From: Ceratothoa steindachneri
Lineage: Eukaryota; Arthropoda; Malacostraca; Isopoda; Cymothoidae
Direction of reading: 5' to 3'
Length of the DNA: 64,000 nt
NCBI GenBank assembly: GCA_963969495.1
Contig: OZ018331.1
Span: 149,792,779 to 149,856,778, forward strand
Part shown: positions 1-12,521 of the stretch, piece by piece
Layout of the letters: each line of letters starts with the position of its first letter
Numbering within the stretch: position 1 is the first letter of the stretch
Program-made: the position numbers and the translations under genes
The notes under the pieces: generated by a model
Seen by the model: only the letters and a program-made list of their open reading frames with translations
Database searches by the model: none
Told to the model about the DNA's origin: nothing

Positions 1-617
1 AGAGGAATTATCTTGCTGTTTACGTTCATGGAATGGATCTTAGCCATAGTTTGTTTACCAGATGTCTATTTAAATATTATAATTGGATTCCCTAAAGAAC
101 TTTTGAGATAATGTACTTAGGTGGGAGTATGGTAGAACCATTACATTGAGAACTGTGATGAGCATTTTAGAAAAGTCAGAGATATTATTGACTTCTTAAT
201 GGCATAAGGAATCCTAGCATTCAAAGACAAACGGGTCACCTGAAATTTAGCTCTTTACAGATTCGTAGATAGAACTTGAGGAAGAAGGAAACCTTGGTAA
301 ATCCTTAAGGTCCTATGGTACTCAACCTTAAGGAAACTCAAAGGTCACCCTTGCTTAGTCTGTGGTAAACTTGGAAGGGGAATCAAGTGTTTATCAGGAG
401 TCAAAAATAAAAATATCATCGGATCAGCAAAGAGGAAGAGAATCTGTTGGGGGAGGTCCCTGATTTTGAGAGAGGGAGTCTGAACACGCTCCCAACACAC
501 ACGAAACGGGAAATTACCCCCCCTTCCTTTCCCGTTCAAATTTAATCTGAATTTATAATAACTAATCGACCGTTCTCTCCAAATTAGTAATGTCAATATT
601 AAGTACACTGATATAAA

Positions 618-690
618 TGGGGTGATATAGCTTGGTTGGGGTGAAGCAGAGAGGGGCGGGGGGCAGAGATGGGGGTTTGAACCTGGTGAG
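618..690 (+). repeat. tRNA-like segment (possible SINE head)
   Basis: A box-A-like stretch (TAGCTTGGTTGGGGTGAAGC) is followed about 30 bases later by a B-box-like GGGTTTGAACC, the spacing of an internal Pol III promoter. The sequence between them does not fold as a clean anticodon arm, so I call it tRNA-derived, not a tRNA gene. The bases before it (1-617) hold nothing I recognise. Confidence 0.35.
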
Positions 691-1427
691 AGACGATGGC
701 TGTCCGAGATCGTTCAAACCGGGAAAACAAAAAAGGTGGCTAAAGAAAATCTTTCAAACTCAGCTTTACCGAAAATGAGTTGAGGGTGGTGGGTACGAGG
801 GAAAGGGGTTAAGGGATATCATAATTCATGAAATTCCCCTTAAAAATAATAATAAAAAAATAGAAAAAAGTGAAATCTGTTTCAAATCCAAATTACGAGT
901 ATAAATCGCTATCCTACAAGGTGGGGTTGGCGTTTATCAGCGCTAATGCCGACCAGACTGACTCCGTGAAAAACACTCCATTAGCACTACTTCGTATCTC
1001 GCTCAAGAGAACGAAACTTTTGGAAACGGCTTCCATGGACGATGTGCCCATATCCGGGTTTAGTCGTCTTTTATGACGCGTCGGATGACGGTCCGGGAGG
1101 TTCTTCCGACCTCTTCATTAGCCCAATTATTTATTCATTTAATACCCTCTTGACTCATTTATAAATTAAATATTTACTGAAAGCTGATAATTATTTATGA
1201 GTTTTACTTTCGGTTTAAAAAAATCCCCTTTTTTAAAATTCTCTAAATTAAATTTAGAAAATGGGTAAAATTATATTTTGGAAAAGCAATTAAATGTTGT
1301 GAATAAAGAATTAAATTCAGTTCAAAAATTTGGTTTGGATTTTTAAATTATAAGAAAAATGCGTAAAACATTTGCTGTAGGTTTGTATAAGTTTTCAATG
1401 GCTATAAAATTCTATTGGGGGAATAAT
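691..1427. other. Unassigned AT-rich DNA
   Basis: A 68-codon open frame at 870-1076 (+) has no recognisable motif. I see no transposon ends or splice-flanked exon here. Confidence 0.4.
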
Positions 1428-1715
1428 TTTAAATTAATTATCTGGCATTTGCCATTTTTTCTTCTAAATTCATTATTTGGCATTTGCCATTTTTTCTTCT
1501 AAATTAATTATCTGGCATTTGCCATTTTTCTTCTAAATTCATTATTTGGCATTTGCCATTTTTTCTTCTAAATTCATTGCATGCGTTTGCCATTTTTCCC
1601 ATAAATTAAACGTCTGGCGTTTGCCATTTTTGCCTAAATTTAACGTCTTGCATCCTCCATTTTCTCTAAATTCAACGTTTTTGTTTCGTCACATTCTTTA
1701 AATTCAATTTCTGGC
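1428..1715. repeat. 35-bp tandem repeat
   Basis: About eight copies of a unit built on GGCATTTGCC, then a T run and CTTCTAAATT. Spacing of the GGCATTTGCC core is 35, 35 and 34 bases at 1444, 1479, 1514 and 1548. Later copies drift. It is a non-coding minisatellite. Confidence 0.85.
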
Positions 1716-1904
1716 ATTGGTCATTTTGACTATCAAAAAAAGAAGAAGAAGAAGAGTTCAGGTTAATCGCTGAAATAAACTTGAATTAGTCGTCCGATTT
1801 CTGCAAAGGTTCATAACATTTTACCTCATTACATTCATTAATACTTCATACTTATAGTCGACTTCTAACAACACTCATATTTCTCTTTTCAACTTGGATT
1901 GACA

Positions 1905-2465
1905 CACTTCTGAATGCCTTGGAGACACGGGATCGTTTTCACCGAGCCTTGGAGCCAAGTGATCGTTTTCACCGATCCATAGAGACACGGGAACGTTTTC
2001 ACCGAGCCTTGGAGGCACGTGATCGTTTTCACCGATCCTTGGAGACATGGGATCGTTTTCACCGAGCCTTGGAGGCAAAGGATCGTTTTTATCGAGCCTC
2101 GTAGGCAAGGGATCATTTTCACCGAGCCTTGGAGGCACGACATCGTTTTCACCGAGCCTCGAAGGCACGGTATTGATTTCACCGGGCCTTGGAGGCACGT
2201 GATCGTTTTTACCGATCCTTCGAGACATGGGATCGATTTCACCGAGCCTTGGAGGCAAAGGATCGTTTTTATCGAGTCTCGTAGGTAAGGGATCATTTTC
2301 ACCTAGCCTTGGAGGCACGACATCGTTTTTACCGAGCCTCGAAGGCTCGGGATAGATTTCACCGGGCCTCGGAGGCGAGGGATCGTTTTCATCGCACTTT
2401 GGAGGCAGAGGAGCGTTTTCACTGAGCATTGGAGGCACGGGATCGTTTTCCTCCAACCTTCAGGA
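1905..2465. repeat. 30-bp minisatellite with 180-bp higher-order unit
   Basis: About 18 copies of a 30-base unit with the core GGATCGTTTTCACCGAGCCT. Bases 2041-2220 are repeated at 2221-2400 with the same order of variant units, giving a 180-base (6 x 30) higher-order repeat. Because the unit is a multiple of three, several frames stay open on both strands. The longest is 193 codons on the minus strand (2456-1875) and encodes a decapeptide repeat of the type GENDPVPPRL. There is no signal peptide or flanking domain. I regard the frame as a by-product of repeat length unless expression is shown. Confidence 0.9.
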
Positions 2466-2995
2466 CACGGTTTTTGCCCTGATAAGATCCTCTTTCAGAT
2501 GAAATCGCTCGAAATCGTGTTTTCCTTAGCCAGTGGGCTCAAGATAATTTACTGCGTCAAGTGTGTTTTGTGATATCCGGTGATTATGGACCTCTGCGTA
2601 TTGGTGTAGGTGTGTTTTAGGGGGATTATTTTCCTGCGGTTTTCGAATCTTTTAGCTCTCCTGCGCCAGGGTTTCTCTAATTTACGCTTTTTATTCCCCT
2701 GCCACGGGCCTTTCTCCTTATTCGATATGAGTGTTATAACACCGACCTCACTCCAGATATTTAAGGTCGGGCGGTTCGGGGATTCACTCAGATACTCCGA
2801 AAGTGATTCATGATTACCGATTCATTAAAATCAAAGAGTTCTTTTATGAAATTTTAATCAGACCTACTCATCTAAATACCGGCTTTCACGATTGAAGAAG
2901 TAGACAAAGAAAAATCCTCCGCCAAATGCAGTAATTTAGTACAGCTCCGCCTCGAAGTCTCCTCTTTTCAATCTCAGCAGCACATCTCGTGATTA
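2466..2995. other. Unassigned DNA upstream of LINE copy A
   Basis: No element end or motif is recognisable. The right part may already belong to the 5' region of the LINE that follows. Confidence 0.35.
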
Positions 2996-3358
2996 GATAG
3001 GATCATTTGTATTCTCAGAAGAAGGAAAGATTCCCTAGCGGCCCGTCATGGGCGACTCCAGAGAAAAGAGAATCCCGCTCTAGGTCAGAGAGCGTTGCCC
3101 CAAGCAATCGAGAGAAAAGGTTTTCAAAGCGATTTTCTCAACTCTGAGGATCGCACTATGTTGACTGGTTGTCCATTCCTATGGCTACCTAGCGATATAT
3201 TACAGTAACCTAGAGGTGGATAAGTTTCTCAGCGAGAACTCGCGCCTAAAATTAGAAGAGATCAACTTACTGCCGATGATACCACCACACATCTCCCTCA
3301 AAGGTCAATAATGTCTCCACGCCTAGACCTGTGACTTGGTTCAAAAAAGGCAGGGGAG

Positions 3359-4075
3359 ATGAAGAAGGAAATAGAGGCGAAACAAAGCTGGGTTAAGGTC
3401 GATGAGATTTATAAATTTAAAAAGTGTGATGGAGGAGAATACACCCAACTATTTAAGGCCACCTTCCAAACTAACGTGATGGCCACCAAGGCGTCAGAAG
3501 ATGGCTCATCATGTTTTGTTCCAAAATTTCGCTTGCTTGCATTGAGAGGGAAACTTTTGTCTCTATCTAAGTATGTTCCTTATGCTATGTTCTAGAGCAA
3601 CATGCAGCAAACGAGTACAAGTTCGAAGGCAGAGTTTGTCCAAAATGGGCCGTTTCCGGACACACTTGGAAAGAATGCACCAACGGGGATAATAAGAAAT
3701 GTCTCAAGTGTGCTGGGGCTCTTCGTACGCTCTCAATGTCGTGCCCAAATAAGAAATGTCTAATAAATGAAAAAAAGAAGGAAACATTCACGAAGAGAAA
3801 AATCTCAAAGCAAATACCACCTATGCACAAGCGGCGAAAATCCAAGAAAAGGAAAAGAGAGTCATCCAAATGAAACCCACATTGAAGCTTGACTTAGTTA
3901 TGTGCGTACTCCTCTACGCTCAATTTGTTAATGTAGCCAAACAAGGAAATTATGTGACAGATTTAAACAAAATTTTGATACAAAATGGGATGAAACCAAT
4001 GTGGTTTCCGGACAATTCCCCATCAGGAGACTTGTACCAGATACAGACAGGGATTAAGTCAACCCCAGCATAAAA
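3359..4075 (+). pseudogene. LINE family 1 ORF1 (zinc-knuckle protein), broken
   Basis: ORF1 proteins of this kind bind element RNA and chaperone nucleic acids. Open pieces lie at 3359-3595, 3594-3869 (another frame) and 3870-4073. The middle piece has two zinc knuckles that have each lost a ligand: CPKWAVSGHTWKEC has Trp where the second Cys should be, and CLKCAGALRTLSMSC has Leu where His is expected. A basic Lys/Arg-rich tail follows (near 3770-3860). The third piece continues as an unrecognised C-terminal region. Frameshifts and lost ligands make it non-functional. The start is arbitrary because the N-terminal part is unreadable. Confidence 0.7.
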
Positions 4076-4540
4076 AAAAACAATCTAGTTCGAGAGATCC
4101 CCGACTGAACAAACCCAGTGTGCCCGAAACATGAAAAAGAATGGAAACAGGCAAACCGCTCCAGGAAAAAACAAACAAAAAAACAAACAAACCAACAGAG
4201 GAGTAACTCGAAGGAAATCAAGGCGACTACACCTGTACAGAGAAAAAGCGACCTTAACATGAGAATATATGACTCACCGTCAGCTCCGATACCAACACTA
4301 TCTAAAATAATGGAAATTATCGATGTTATAATCAAAGGTAAATACAAGTGGAATGATGGTTATGATGCACGTGCGTAAAATGTGCTTACGGCACTAAATA
4401 ACGGCTTAATTGAAGTATGCCCTGAATCATGCTTTAACCTCCTTTACGACAAATTTCAGAAGAAAAGAGATGGGAGAGTGAGGTCTCCAGCCCGGGAGGG
4501 ATCAGTGAAAGTAAAAAAACGTAGATAAACAATAATAGAT

Positions 4541-7140
4541 TTGTTAACAATTAAAGATCTTTTCGCTAAATGTGAATGGTTGGAGGGCAATAATAACATC
4601 TATAATAACATCATCCTAATATCGGAACACGGTCTGAACGGAGCTACTAATTGTTTCAACGTATATAACTATAATACTATAATGGCCAGCCATACTAATG
4701 AGAGGTATGATGGCGTGGCAATTGCCGTGCGTACAGGTATCAAATTCAAAGAGATCCAGAATTTAAAGGAATCATACCTAGCCATATAGATTAGTACAGC
4801 CATCGACGATCTAGTGATAGCAGTAGATTACCAGCCCCCCTAGACGCCAATATCTTCCTATATCCAATTTCCTCCGCCTGTTCAGGAGAAACACCTCCAC
4901 AATTTTAATCAGGGACCTTAATGCGAGCTGCAGGGAATCAGGATACACCAATGCGTTTAATGGCGCTGGAGCTTCCCTCGAACTACTCATGGAATGCAAT
5001 GTAGTCCAATGAGTTGGCCCAGACTTTGCCACTTACCTGAAGAGGAGATCATCAACGACCCCAGATATTATCCTAACAAATCTGAATTTCGTTTTTAACC
5101 ACATTCAACAGTACCAGACCCGTACACTCCGTCGGGTCCCATTAGTATGGTCACAGCCATATCAACGCAACCTATACAGGTTAAAATTCTAATTGGCAGA
5201 TACTTGCCCAAGGCCAACTGGGACGTCTATAAAAGAATCCTCCAGGACTACCGAGTATGACAACTGGATGGCTCCACACTCAAAGATCTTGATGGACATT
5301 TTGAATAAATAATTTCCAGGATAACGGAAGCAGACACAGTAGCCATTCCTAAGGTTGAATTCAAGACTCTCCCGGTACCATGGTGGGATGATAACTTTAT
5401 GCAGAGAAAAGATAGGCTGGAAGTGTTAAACATGGCTATAAACACACCTGGAGTGATAAAACACCTAATTATTGAGAAATAAAAGATGGTTTTGGACGAT
5501 ATAATAGAAAGAATTGACACTGAAGACGACCCCAAAGAGTTCTGATAAAGAGGTTGAATGGAACACTTATATCCAAGACCGGCATTACCATCATAATCGA
5601 CAGAGAAAGATCATGGACGACCAAATAATAGAACAGCACTTTAAAGAACACTGGGAAAAGAAATTCAACATCGCAGAGGAAGAAAATGACGATTTTGATA
5701 GATTATGAAGAGGAAGTTTTGGTAAGATTAGAGGAACTCGGACCAGCATTAACACCCTTCCACTACGTATACGGCACTCAACAGGCACGGTAAGGAGGTA
5801 GGTCGTTTACACACAAGGAGTTCGAGGCAGCCTTGAAAAGTTTCAAATAGAAATCCCCAGGTATTTCAAGCATGATTAAAACACATCTGATAAACGCTCC
5901 TGTGAATATCAACGAGGCACTATCGAACCTCTTCAATGCCTGTTGAAACGTCGGATATGTTCCAGACCTGTTAAAAAAAGGCAGAGATGATCTTTCTCCT
6001 AAAAACAGGGAAGCCTAAAACAAAAATAAGCAGCTACAGGCCTATATCCCTACTAGAATTTATAGGGAAGATGTTTGAAAAAATGCTAAATGACAGATTA
6101 AAGAGATATCTAGATGCAAAAAAAAATATAACGCACAAAGACGTGGTTTCCGCAAGAATATGGGCACAGAAACAGCTCTGCCCTTGATTACTGAGCATAT
6201 TGCTATTACAAAGACTGAAAATAATAACGTGGATGTCGTACTTAGAGACGTCATGTCAGCTTTCGACAAGGTATAGACATCAGGCCTAAAAAAGAAATTA
6301 AGTGATCAAGGAATGGAGGAAAATATAACTAAACTCATCTGTGATTACCTAGAATATTAAAGATCAATGATTACGAAGGGCAGCCCTTTACCATGAGATA
6401 TGGTGTACCCCAAAGGGGCTGTTTGAGCTCAACTATGTACACAATCTACACAGGTGACCTCTTCCCCCCCTCTACCTATGATTACGCCCACTATGTTCAG
6501 CTGGCAGACGATACAACACAAGTGATCACCAGTAAATACTGTAACCCAATCAACATAGAAAACAGGATGGCCGGTGAAATTACTAACCTTAACAACTATG
6601 GAAAGAGAAACAAAATAAGAACAAATGCAGAAAAATTCAAAGTCTTACCCATTGGGCGAAGAAAAACTGCAGACTGTACGGACGGAATACTACCCATACT
6701 CAGAAGACGGTCGTGCCCTCGGACTAAAAATCACGACAAGATTATACGGAGTACATATTAATGAGAAAGTTATAAAGGCCAAGAGGAATTTACGCTACCC
6801 ATACCATTTCAAGGCAAGAAAATTGTACATGCCCTTGGTAAGACCTATTCTACTCCACCCTGTCATTTCCCTACATCTAGCAAGTAAAGCTCAACCAAAG
6901 AAGGCAAAATTGCTACAGAACCAAGCGTTGCGACTTATTTGGAGTGTCACTCGCTGGGGTTGCATTCATCAAGAATAATGCACAATCGTGCAGAAATTGA
7001 GCCAATAAACGTAACCGTACACCAGAGGGAAAAAAGTAATATGGAGGAAAATGTATTCATACGTCCCAGATAGACTACTGCAAGATATTAGAATACCAGA
7101 TTTCAAACTCCACAACAGACACTACCGAAGAGGATTTTAC
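4541..7140 (+). pseudogene. LINE family 1 ORF2 (endonuclease-reverse transcriptase), broken
   Basis: This would nick target DNA and prime reverse transcription of element RNA. 4541-4789 carries the endonuclease start (IILISEHGLN), alignable with DLILISEHGVN of copy D. The rest of the endonuclease (4800-5230) is readable only across frames. 5514-5708 is the linker (EENDDFDRL). 5990-6187 holds RT block 1 (YRPISLLEFIGKMFEKML). 6393-6761 has RGCLSS and the catalytic box as QLADDTTQVI, so the usual Tyr is Leu but both Asp remain. 6625-6978 is the thumb and C-terminal region in another frame. Many stops and frameshifts. Confidence 0.8.
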
Positions 7141-7499
7141 AGCAGCCAACTGCGTGCGCAGGAAGATGTTGAACCATTATATGGATAAGTACACAACGGC
7201 AAAACATAATTTCCAAAACAGGACAACCAGTTAAAAGAATATACATATATAACTGTATGCGTACGTCTATATATATGCACACATGAATTAATCCGAGAGA
7301 AAAATCGGAGCGGATAAAATAGATAAAAACAATTAAAGAAAATTAATCTAAAATTAACAAAATAAAATAAATAAATAAAAAGGACCGAAGTGGGCAATAA
7401 AAATAAAACGATACATAGTACAAAAAGGAAACAAAATAAAACGTAATAACATTGACATAAAGAAGAAAGGCTCACGCGAAGAAATTGCCACACGTATCG

Positions 7500-7700
7500 T
7501 CACATATACTCTTTGCCTAAAATAACACCTTTTTTTTACTTATACTCTCTCCTACTATAATACACACATTCTTTTCCTATCTTTGAAGTTCTTTGATCTT
7601 CTTTGATCTTTGATTCACTCAATATTTGCCGATATTACCTAATGTCAATAGCTCTGAGGAAGGACTAGATCTAGTTTGAGTCTGAAAGCGAAGAAAAAAG
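7500..7700 (+). repeat. Possible Penelope-type terminal motif
   Basis: At about 7650-7690 CTGAGGA is followed by a self-complementary stretch including ACTAGATCTAGT and then GAAAGC. This fits the CUGANGA-helix II-GAAA order of a hammerhead core, as reported for Penelope-like retroelements. No PLE protein sequence is nearby, so this is a motif-level call. Confidence 0.25.
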
Positions 7701-7915
7701 TATGAAAACCTTCGGCTCAGTTGGGTCTTTATTTTTTTTCAATACAAAAAAGAGATATTTAGATGTGAATGAGCGCGTGAGACTGGAATCAGGAGTTAAA
7801 AAGCAAAAGAATGAGATATTAGAAGAAACTCCAATCAAGAAGAGCAACAGATATAACGCTAAAGACAATCCATACTTTGGAAAGAAAGAATAATGCATTA
7901 GGAATAATTCGAAAT
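7701..7915. other. Lys-rich open frame, unassigned
   Basis: A 63-codon plus-strand frame (7702-7893) is rich in Lys, Asn and Glu without a known motif. It may be part of a PLE tail or chance. Confidence 0.2.
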
Positions 7916-7917
7916 AT

Positions 7918-7985
7918 TCTTTCCTATACTTGAACCCGGGTCTCTAATTTGTGGGTCGGGCGCTCTACCACTAAACTACCGAGCA
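7918..7985 (-). repeat. tRNA-like segment (SINE head or tRNA pseudogene)
   Basis: Read on the minus strand, a D-arm and A box (TAGTTTAGTGGTAGAGCG) are followed by CCCGGGTTCAAGT, a B box with a T-arm. The anticodon arm and 3' acceptor are not convincing. A tRNA-derived SINE head or tRNA pseudogene fits better than a working tRNA. Confidence 0.45.
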
Positions 7986-8204
7986 AGATAATCTAAATCT
8001 ATATCTTGCGTTTCCCAATCACTCTCAATATCTCCCGAGGCTCAAAGGTACCTCCAAGAGATTTTTATACGCATCTCCAACTCGCTCACGATTCAGAGGA
8101 TCACAATCCATGACTATAAAAAACTAAGTAAAGACAGGTCTGTGAGAAGTCAGAAGGAACACCGCACGGCTTTCACCATTTTTTATATTTGTTTTAAATC
8201 GCCT

Positions 8205-8559
<355 letters not shown>

Positions 8560-8560
8560 A

Positions 8561-9196
8561 CACAGGGTACGTAAGGTACTCGTATTTAAGGACAGATTTA
8601 TACTTATACAAAACGGACTCTTACGTAGAAACAAATAATAATGACTTCTTTTGCTGAAAACGTTGTTTTGTAATTTTATTCAATAATTTCCTTCAGCTTC
8701 GATAACGGCATCTATGCGATGTCTGAATTGCCTACATGATTGGATCAAGTGGTTCTTGTTGATATTGGACATTACTCTGACTATGGAGGCTTTTAGGTAT
8801 TCTTGAGATCTTGCATTGAGATCTGGCGAGCTAGGAGGCCAAATGTTAGGGGTTATGCGATCATGAAAATTTTCCGCCATCCATTCCAGCGTTGCTTGAG
8901 CCTTGTGTGATGGTGCCGCGTCTTGTTGAAACACATAAGGTCTTCAGTTGCGTGCATTGTCGATCCATGGCTTAACCATCTTTGGCCTCTAACTCCTTGC
9001 AAACTTTACAGACGAAGGATCTAGAGACCTTTAAAATCGAGCTATTTCTAAATTGCTAAAAATGTTCAGCCTTTATAGCCACTATAACTGCGTGCCTATT
9101 CATTTCTTGTGTAAGCATAAGGTCTGCCAAATAAATATAAAGTCAAATATTATGTGGCTCTAGTAAAAATAACACAAGTTCTGAAATACCTTACGC

Positions 9197-9200
<4 letters not shown>
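8561..9200 (-). mobile_element. Internally deleted mariner-like element
   Basis: The left end CACAGGGTACGTAAGGTACT and the reverse complement of the right end, GGGTGCGTAAGGTATTTC, form imperfect terminal inverted repeats. Both are bordered by TA, as expected for Tc1/mariner insertion. At 640 bp it is about half the usual 1.2-1.3 kb. It sits between (GA)n and (TA)n tracts. Confidence 0.8.
8680..9116 (-). pseudogene. Mariner transposase, deleted
   Basis: The transposase would cut and join element ends at TA. On the minus strand an N-terminal helix-turn-helix part (MNRHAVIVAIKA, then SRSFVCKVCKELEAKDG) lies at about 9116-8970. It jumps directly to the C-terminal half: FQQDAAPSHKAQATLEW with the second catalytic Asp, then PPSSPDLN. 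A further deletion removes the block that should carry the third Asp, and the frame ends with IVRVMSNINKNHLI and FRHRIDAV. The first catalytic Asp block is missing too. It cannot be active. The pattern resembles the DD41D-type mariners known from arthropods, from memory. Confidence 0.8.

Positions 9201-9254
<54 letters not shown>
9201..9254. repeat. (TA)n microsatellite
   Basis: A perfect or near-perfect TA tract between the mariner's right end and a PLE-type tail. Confidence 0.95.
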
Positions 9255-9830
9255 GTAGGAATATGAAGACCCAGGTGATTACACTAATCATTTATTGACC
9301 GGACGTTTCGGACCTTCACTAGGACAATCTTCAGCGACTGTGTTGACTAATGAGAAAGGGAAGGAATATTAACGATAACAGTTAAAAGAATGCATTATAT
9401 AATGCCTGAAAAAGAGGATGAAGACAAGTTAAAATAATAAAATTGAAAATTATTGAGATTAAAGTAAAAACACAAATAAAAAAATATATAGAATTAATTA
9501 ATACTATCCAGTGTAATTTTGAAAAAATAATAGAAAGAAGTTAAGCTATACCATAAACTGACTTGAATATCAAATATTAAAGGTAACTGGAGTAAACAAT
9601 ACAATAACCTATTATATTAAATTATAAAAAACAACAAAAAACCCGAAAACAAATTAGAATGAATTAAACAGAGGGATTAACCTTTATCGTAGGAGTTGTG
9701 AAATCAACTAACTAAAGATATAAAAACTACTAACGAGATTTGTTCGGTTGGTCGGTTGGCTAGTTAATGTATTGAAGTGTTGGTTGGCTATATGTTGAAT
9801 AGTTTAATTGAGGAGGAGTAATTATTTAGG
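9255..9830 (-). mobile_element. Penelope-like element 3' tail (no coding part left)
   Basis: On the minus strand, CTGAAGATTGTCC, a 7-base spacer and GGTCCGAAACGTCCGG lie at 9302-9334 close to a (TA)n tract. This is the same motif order and distance from (TA)n as in the three PLE copies at 12-15 kb that retain GIY-YIG protein. The remaining ~500 bases are AT-rich with no readable protein. LINE copy B follows at once. Confidence 0.5.
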
Positions 9831-11930
9831 TTTAGACAGCTAAGCGAGGACCTAAAAAACATAATCCTCGAGAAACAGAAGGAAATATGGGACGATATCA
9901 TAGCAGACTAGACAGGGAGAGAAATCCTGTAAGTTTTTGGAATAGCATCCGAAGACTTAGGGGATTGCCTCCCAGGCTTAGGATAAAAATAAAGGAAGGC
10001 GACATCATCATAGAGGATCCGGATTCCAGAGAAAGGAGATTCAGGAGCCACTGGAAAGAGGTCTTTGCAATCTCACCTGAGGAGAACGACGATTTCGACC
10101 AGGACTTCGAAGACCAACTTCTCGAGGACCTCGGAGCGATGATACATAGGACCCACCCACAAACGCAAGTATCTAGATAAGGAGAGATGGTTAACCACGC
10201 CGCCCTATCATCACTGAAGAAACCATTAACACCATAAGGTCCTTCAAACAAAGGGCCCCCGGCTGGTCTGGGTTCACTAAGAACAACCTAGTGAATGCCC
10301 CACGGCAAATTATTCAGGGCATGGTGAACATCATGAATGCATCTCTGAATAAAGGCTACTTCCCAGCTGGGTATAAGGTGGCAAAAATAATCTTTAGCTC
10401 GAAAGGGAATAAGCCCCCAGACCAAGTGGCTAACTACCGCCCAATCTCTCTCCTAGAAATACCCGGCAAGATCTTCGAGAAGATTATAGCCAACAGGCTA
10501 CAAAATCAACTCGACGAGTTGGGAGCGCATAACCCACAACAACATGGGTCCAGACCAAAAAGGGGTACTGAAACGGCCCTGGCGCTTCTAACAGAAAAGA
10601 TCGCACCCTGCCGAGTGAAGGGTCATTATGTAGACATCGTGATGAGGGACGTGCAGAACGCCTTCGACAAGGTTTGGCTGAAAGGACTACAATACAAGAT
10701 CCTAGGCCTCCAGCTAAACCCAGTCCTGGAAAGGATTCTATTGTGACTTCATCATGGACAGAAGAGCGCGTATCATGATCGAAGAGCACAAAGGACCAGA
10801 ATTTGAACTCAAAGCAAGCGTTCCCCAGGGGAGCTGCCCGAGTCCCCTGCTTTACCTGGTCTTCACCATCAACCCCCCTACTCCAATACACAGGGACACA
10901 ATGTATCTGCAATACGCAAATGACGTCATGCAGATCGTCCCCAGTAGGGTTAGGAAAGCAAGGGATCAGGCTAACAACACCATCGCGGAGATGTCGAACA
11001 TCAACCAATTCGAGAGAGGGTGGAAAATACGGACAAACAGGGAGAAATTTAAGATCCTCCCGCTGTGCCGCAAGTTGACGTGGCCCATTGTAATTGATGG
11101 GAGGAGATATGGTTACTCCGCCAAAGGCACCATCCTGGGCTTAAAAATCTCCAACCATGGATACTCGAGTCACTACAAGGAGAGGCAGAATATGGCCGAA
11201 GAGAGAAATCTCTAAGCTATATAGGTTCAGTAATCTTAGCTCGGCGAATATCAGGAAATTATACCTGTCGTTTATCCGGGCTAAGTTCATCTACCCTGCA
11301 GTAGTGACTCAAACGGCCAGCAAGACCTCTGTGAGGAGGCTCCAACGAGTGCAGAACTCTACATCCCTCTGCATAAACAAAACCAGACGAAGAGAGCATC
11401 TTCGGCAGAGGGACGTGCACCGCAGGCAGAAACTGGAGCCCATTAACGTCTCAACCCCAAAACTGACCAAAAGAGTCTGGTCTACAATTGCCAATGATAT
11501 CATCCAAGAATTAAGAAGAACTGGAGGCAGAATTAATATCCCTGCCAGATTGCACGTGAAGGTCGCTCGAAACCGGCGATTCCCAAGCACTAAACTCTGT
11601 TCCGAGGAAAATACATTACCAATTTACACATAAACATCAACAACACATAGTATGATCTAATAGACTACGAGACAATACTAAACTCACAATCAACAAATAA
11701 CAAGAAAATATCTCAGATAAAAACACGAGGTAAAAAACTAAATTCGAACGCTAATAAAGGCTCGAAAGCTCAACAAAAACACTGTACAAATACAAAATAA
11801 ACGAGACGAGGAGACAAATAAACAGAAAAACACAAAGAAGAATGTACACTGAGACAAACACTTGACAACATAAATAAAACAAAAAGGAAAAACAAGGGCA
11901 ACCCTACCTCACTTTCACCATCTATCATCT
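9830..11930 (+). mobile_element. LINE family 1, copy B (5'-truncated)
   Basis: Homology begins in the ORF2 linker (QLSEDLKNIILEKQKEI, compare QLSEELKHIMTEKQQEI in copy D). It runs through RT to the C-terminus and a 3' UTR ending AACAAGGGCAACCCTACC, which is shared with copy C. Endonuclease and ORF1 are absent, the usual 5' truncation of target-primed reverse transcription. Confidence 0.9.
9840..11633 (+). pseudogene. LINE family 1 ORF2 reverse transcriptase, copy B
   Basis: Pieces: linker 9887-10180; RT fingers/palm 10291-10746 (YRPISLLEIPGKIFEKI, QQHGSRPKRGTETALALLT); palm 10754-11215 after a frameshift at ~10745 (VPQGSCPSPLLYLVF); C-terminal thumb 11157-11633 after another. The catalytic box reads QYANDVMQIV: the first Asp of YADD is Asn, which alone should abolish polymerase activity. 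The C-terminus (RRFPSTKLCSEEN) matches copy C. Confidence 0.88.
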
Positions 11931-11939
11931 ATCACTATC

Positions 11940-12521
11940 TAAATCTTCCACTATTGAGTACACCAGCTTGATGTACAGTGACTCAAAGATTTTCAAATCG
12001 AGAGAAGTTAATGCTTAAGATAAGATGGTAAATGAATCAGAATTAAGAGGATGATGGTGATACTCAGAGTGTTGCCTGATGGAAGAGGCTTCAGGTTTAG
12101 AGATGGGTATACCAGTCCTATGAGACAAAGCTAATTGCTTTGCGATCCTGCATTTGAGTTGTAAGCCAGTTTGGCCTACATAACGACTGTGACAGGTCGT
12201 ACATGTATACTCGTAATTGTAAATTATACAGGATCGCAAGCGCAAAGGGATTGGCTCCTTATGGCGAAAAAAGGAATTTAACGATACAGGGTTGGAATTT
12301 ATACAAATGAATTGGCATTGACGGAAATGATTGTTGAGGGTCGAGAGAAGGAGTTTGTTAAACTCGGATGTTAAATGATCGAGATAGGGTAGTCTAATGA
12401 AAACCTTCTCTTTAGAAACAGTAGTGAGAAAGGGTCGAGGATAATAAATTTTGGAGAGAAATTTGGATACTAACTGGTCGAAGATGAAATCGGGGTAATA
12501 ATTAAATATGAAAAAATCCCT

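Larger units (their letters stand above)
2996..7490 (+). mobile_element. LINE family 1, copy A (degenerate)
   Basis: A non-LTR retrotransposon with ORF1 (zinc-knuckle gag-like), an apurinic-type endonuclease, a reverse transcriptase and a 3' A-rich tail, in that order. It shares protein blocks with copies at 9.8-11.9, 43.5-45.1 and 55-59.3 kb, so all four form one family. The endonuclease-RT layout with CCHC ORF1 fits the Jockey/I/CR1 assemblage; I cannot set the clade by eye. This copy is the longest and the most decayed. Both ends are approximate. Confidence 0.85.

Noticed and set aside
1441..1715. 35-bp array as a CRISPR array
   Set aside because: Units are contiguous with no unique spacers, and the genome is eukaryotic.
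1889..2302. Additional decapeptide-repeat frames overlapping the 30-bp array
   Set aside because: Shadows of one minisatellite; the 30-base period keeps several frames open at once.
10484..11008. 174-codon minus-strand frame in LINE copy B
   Set aside because: Antisense of the RT; no motif.
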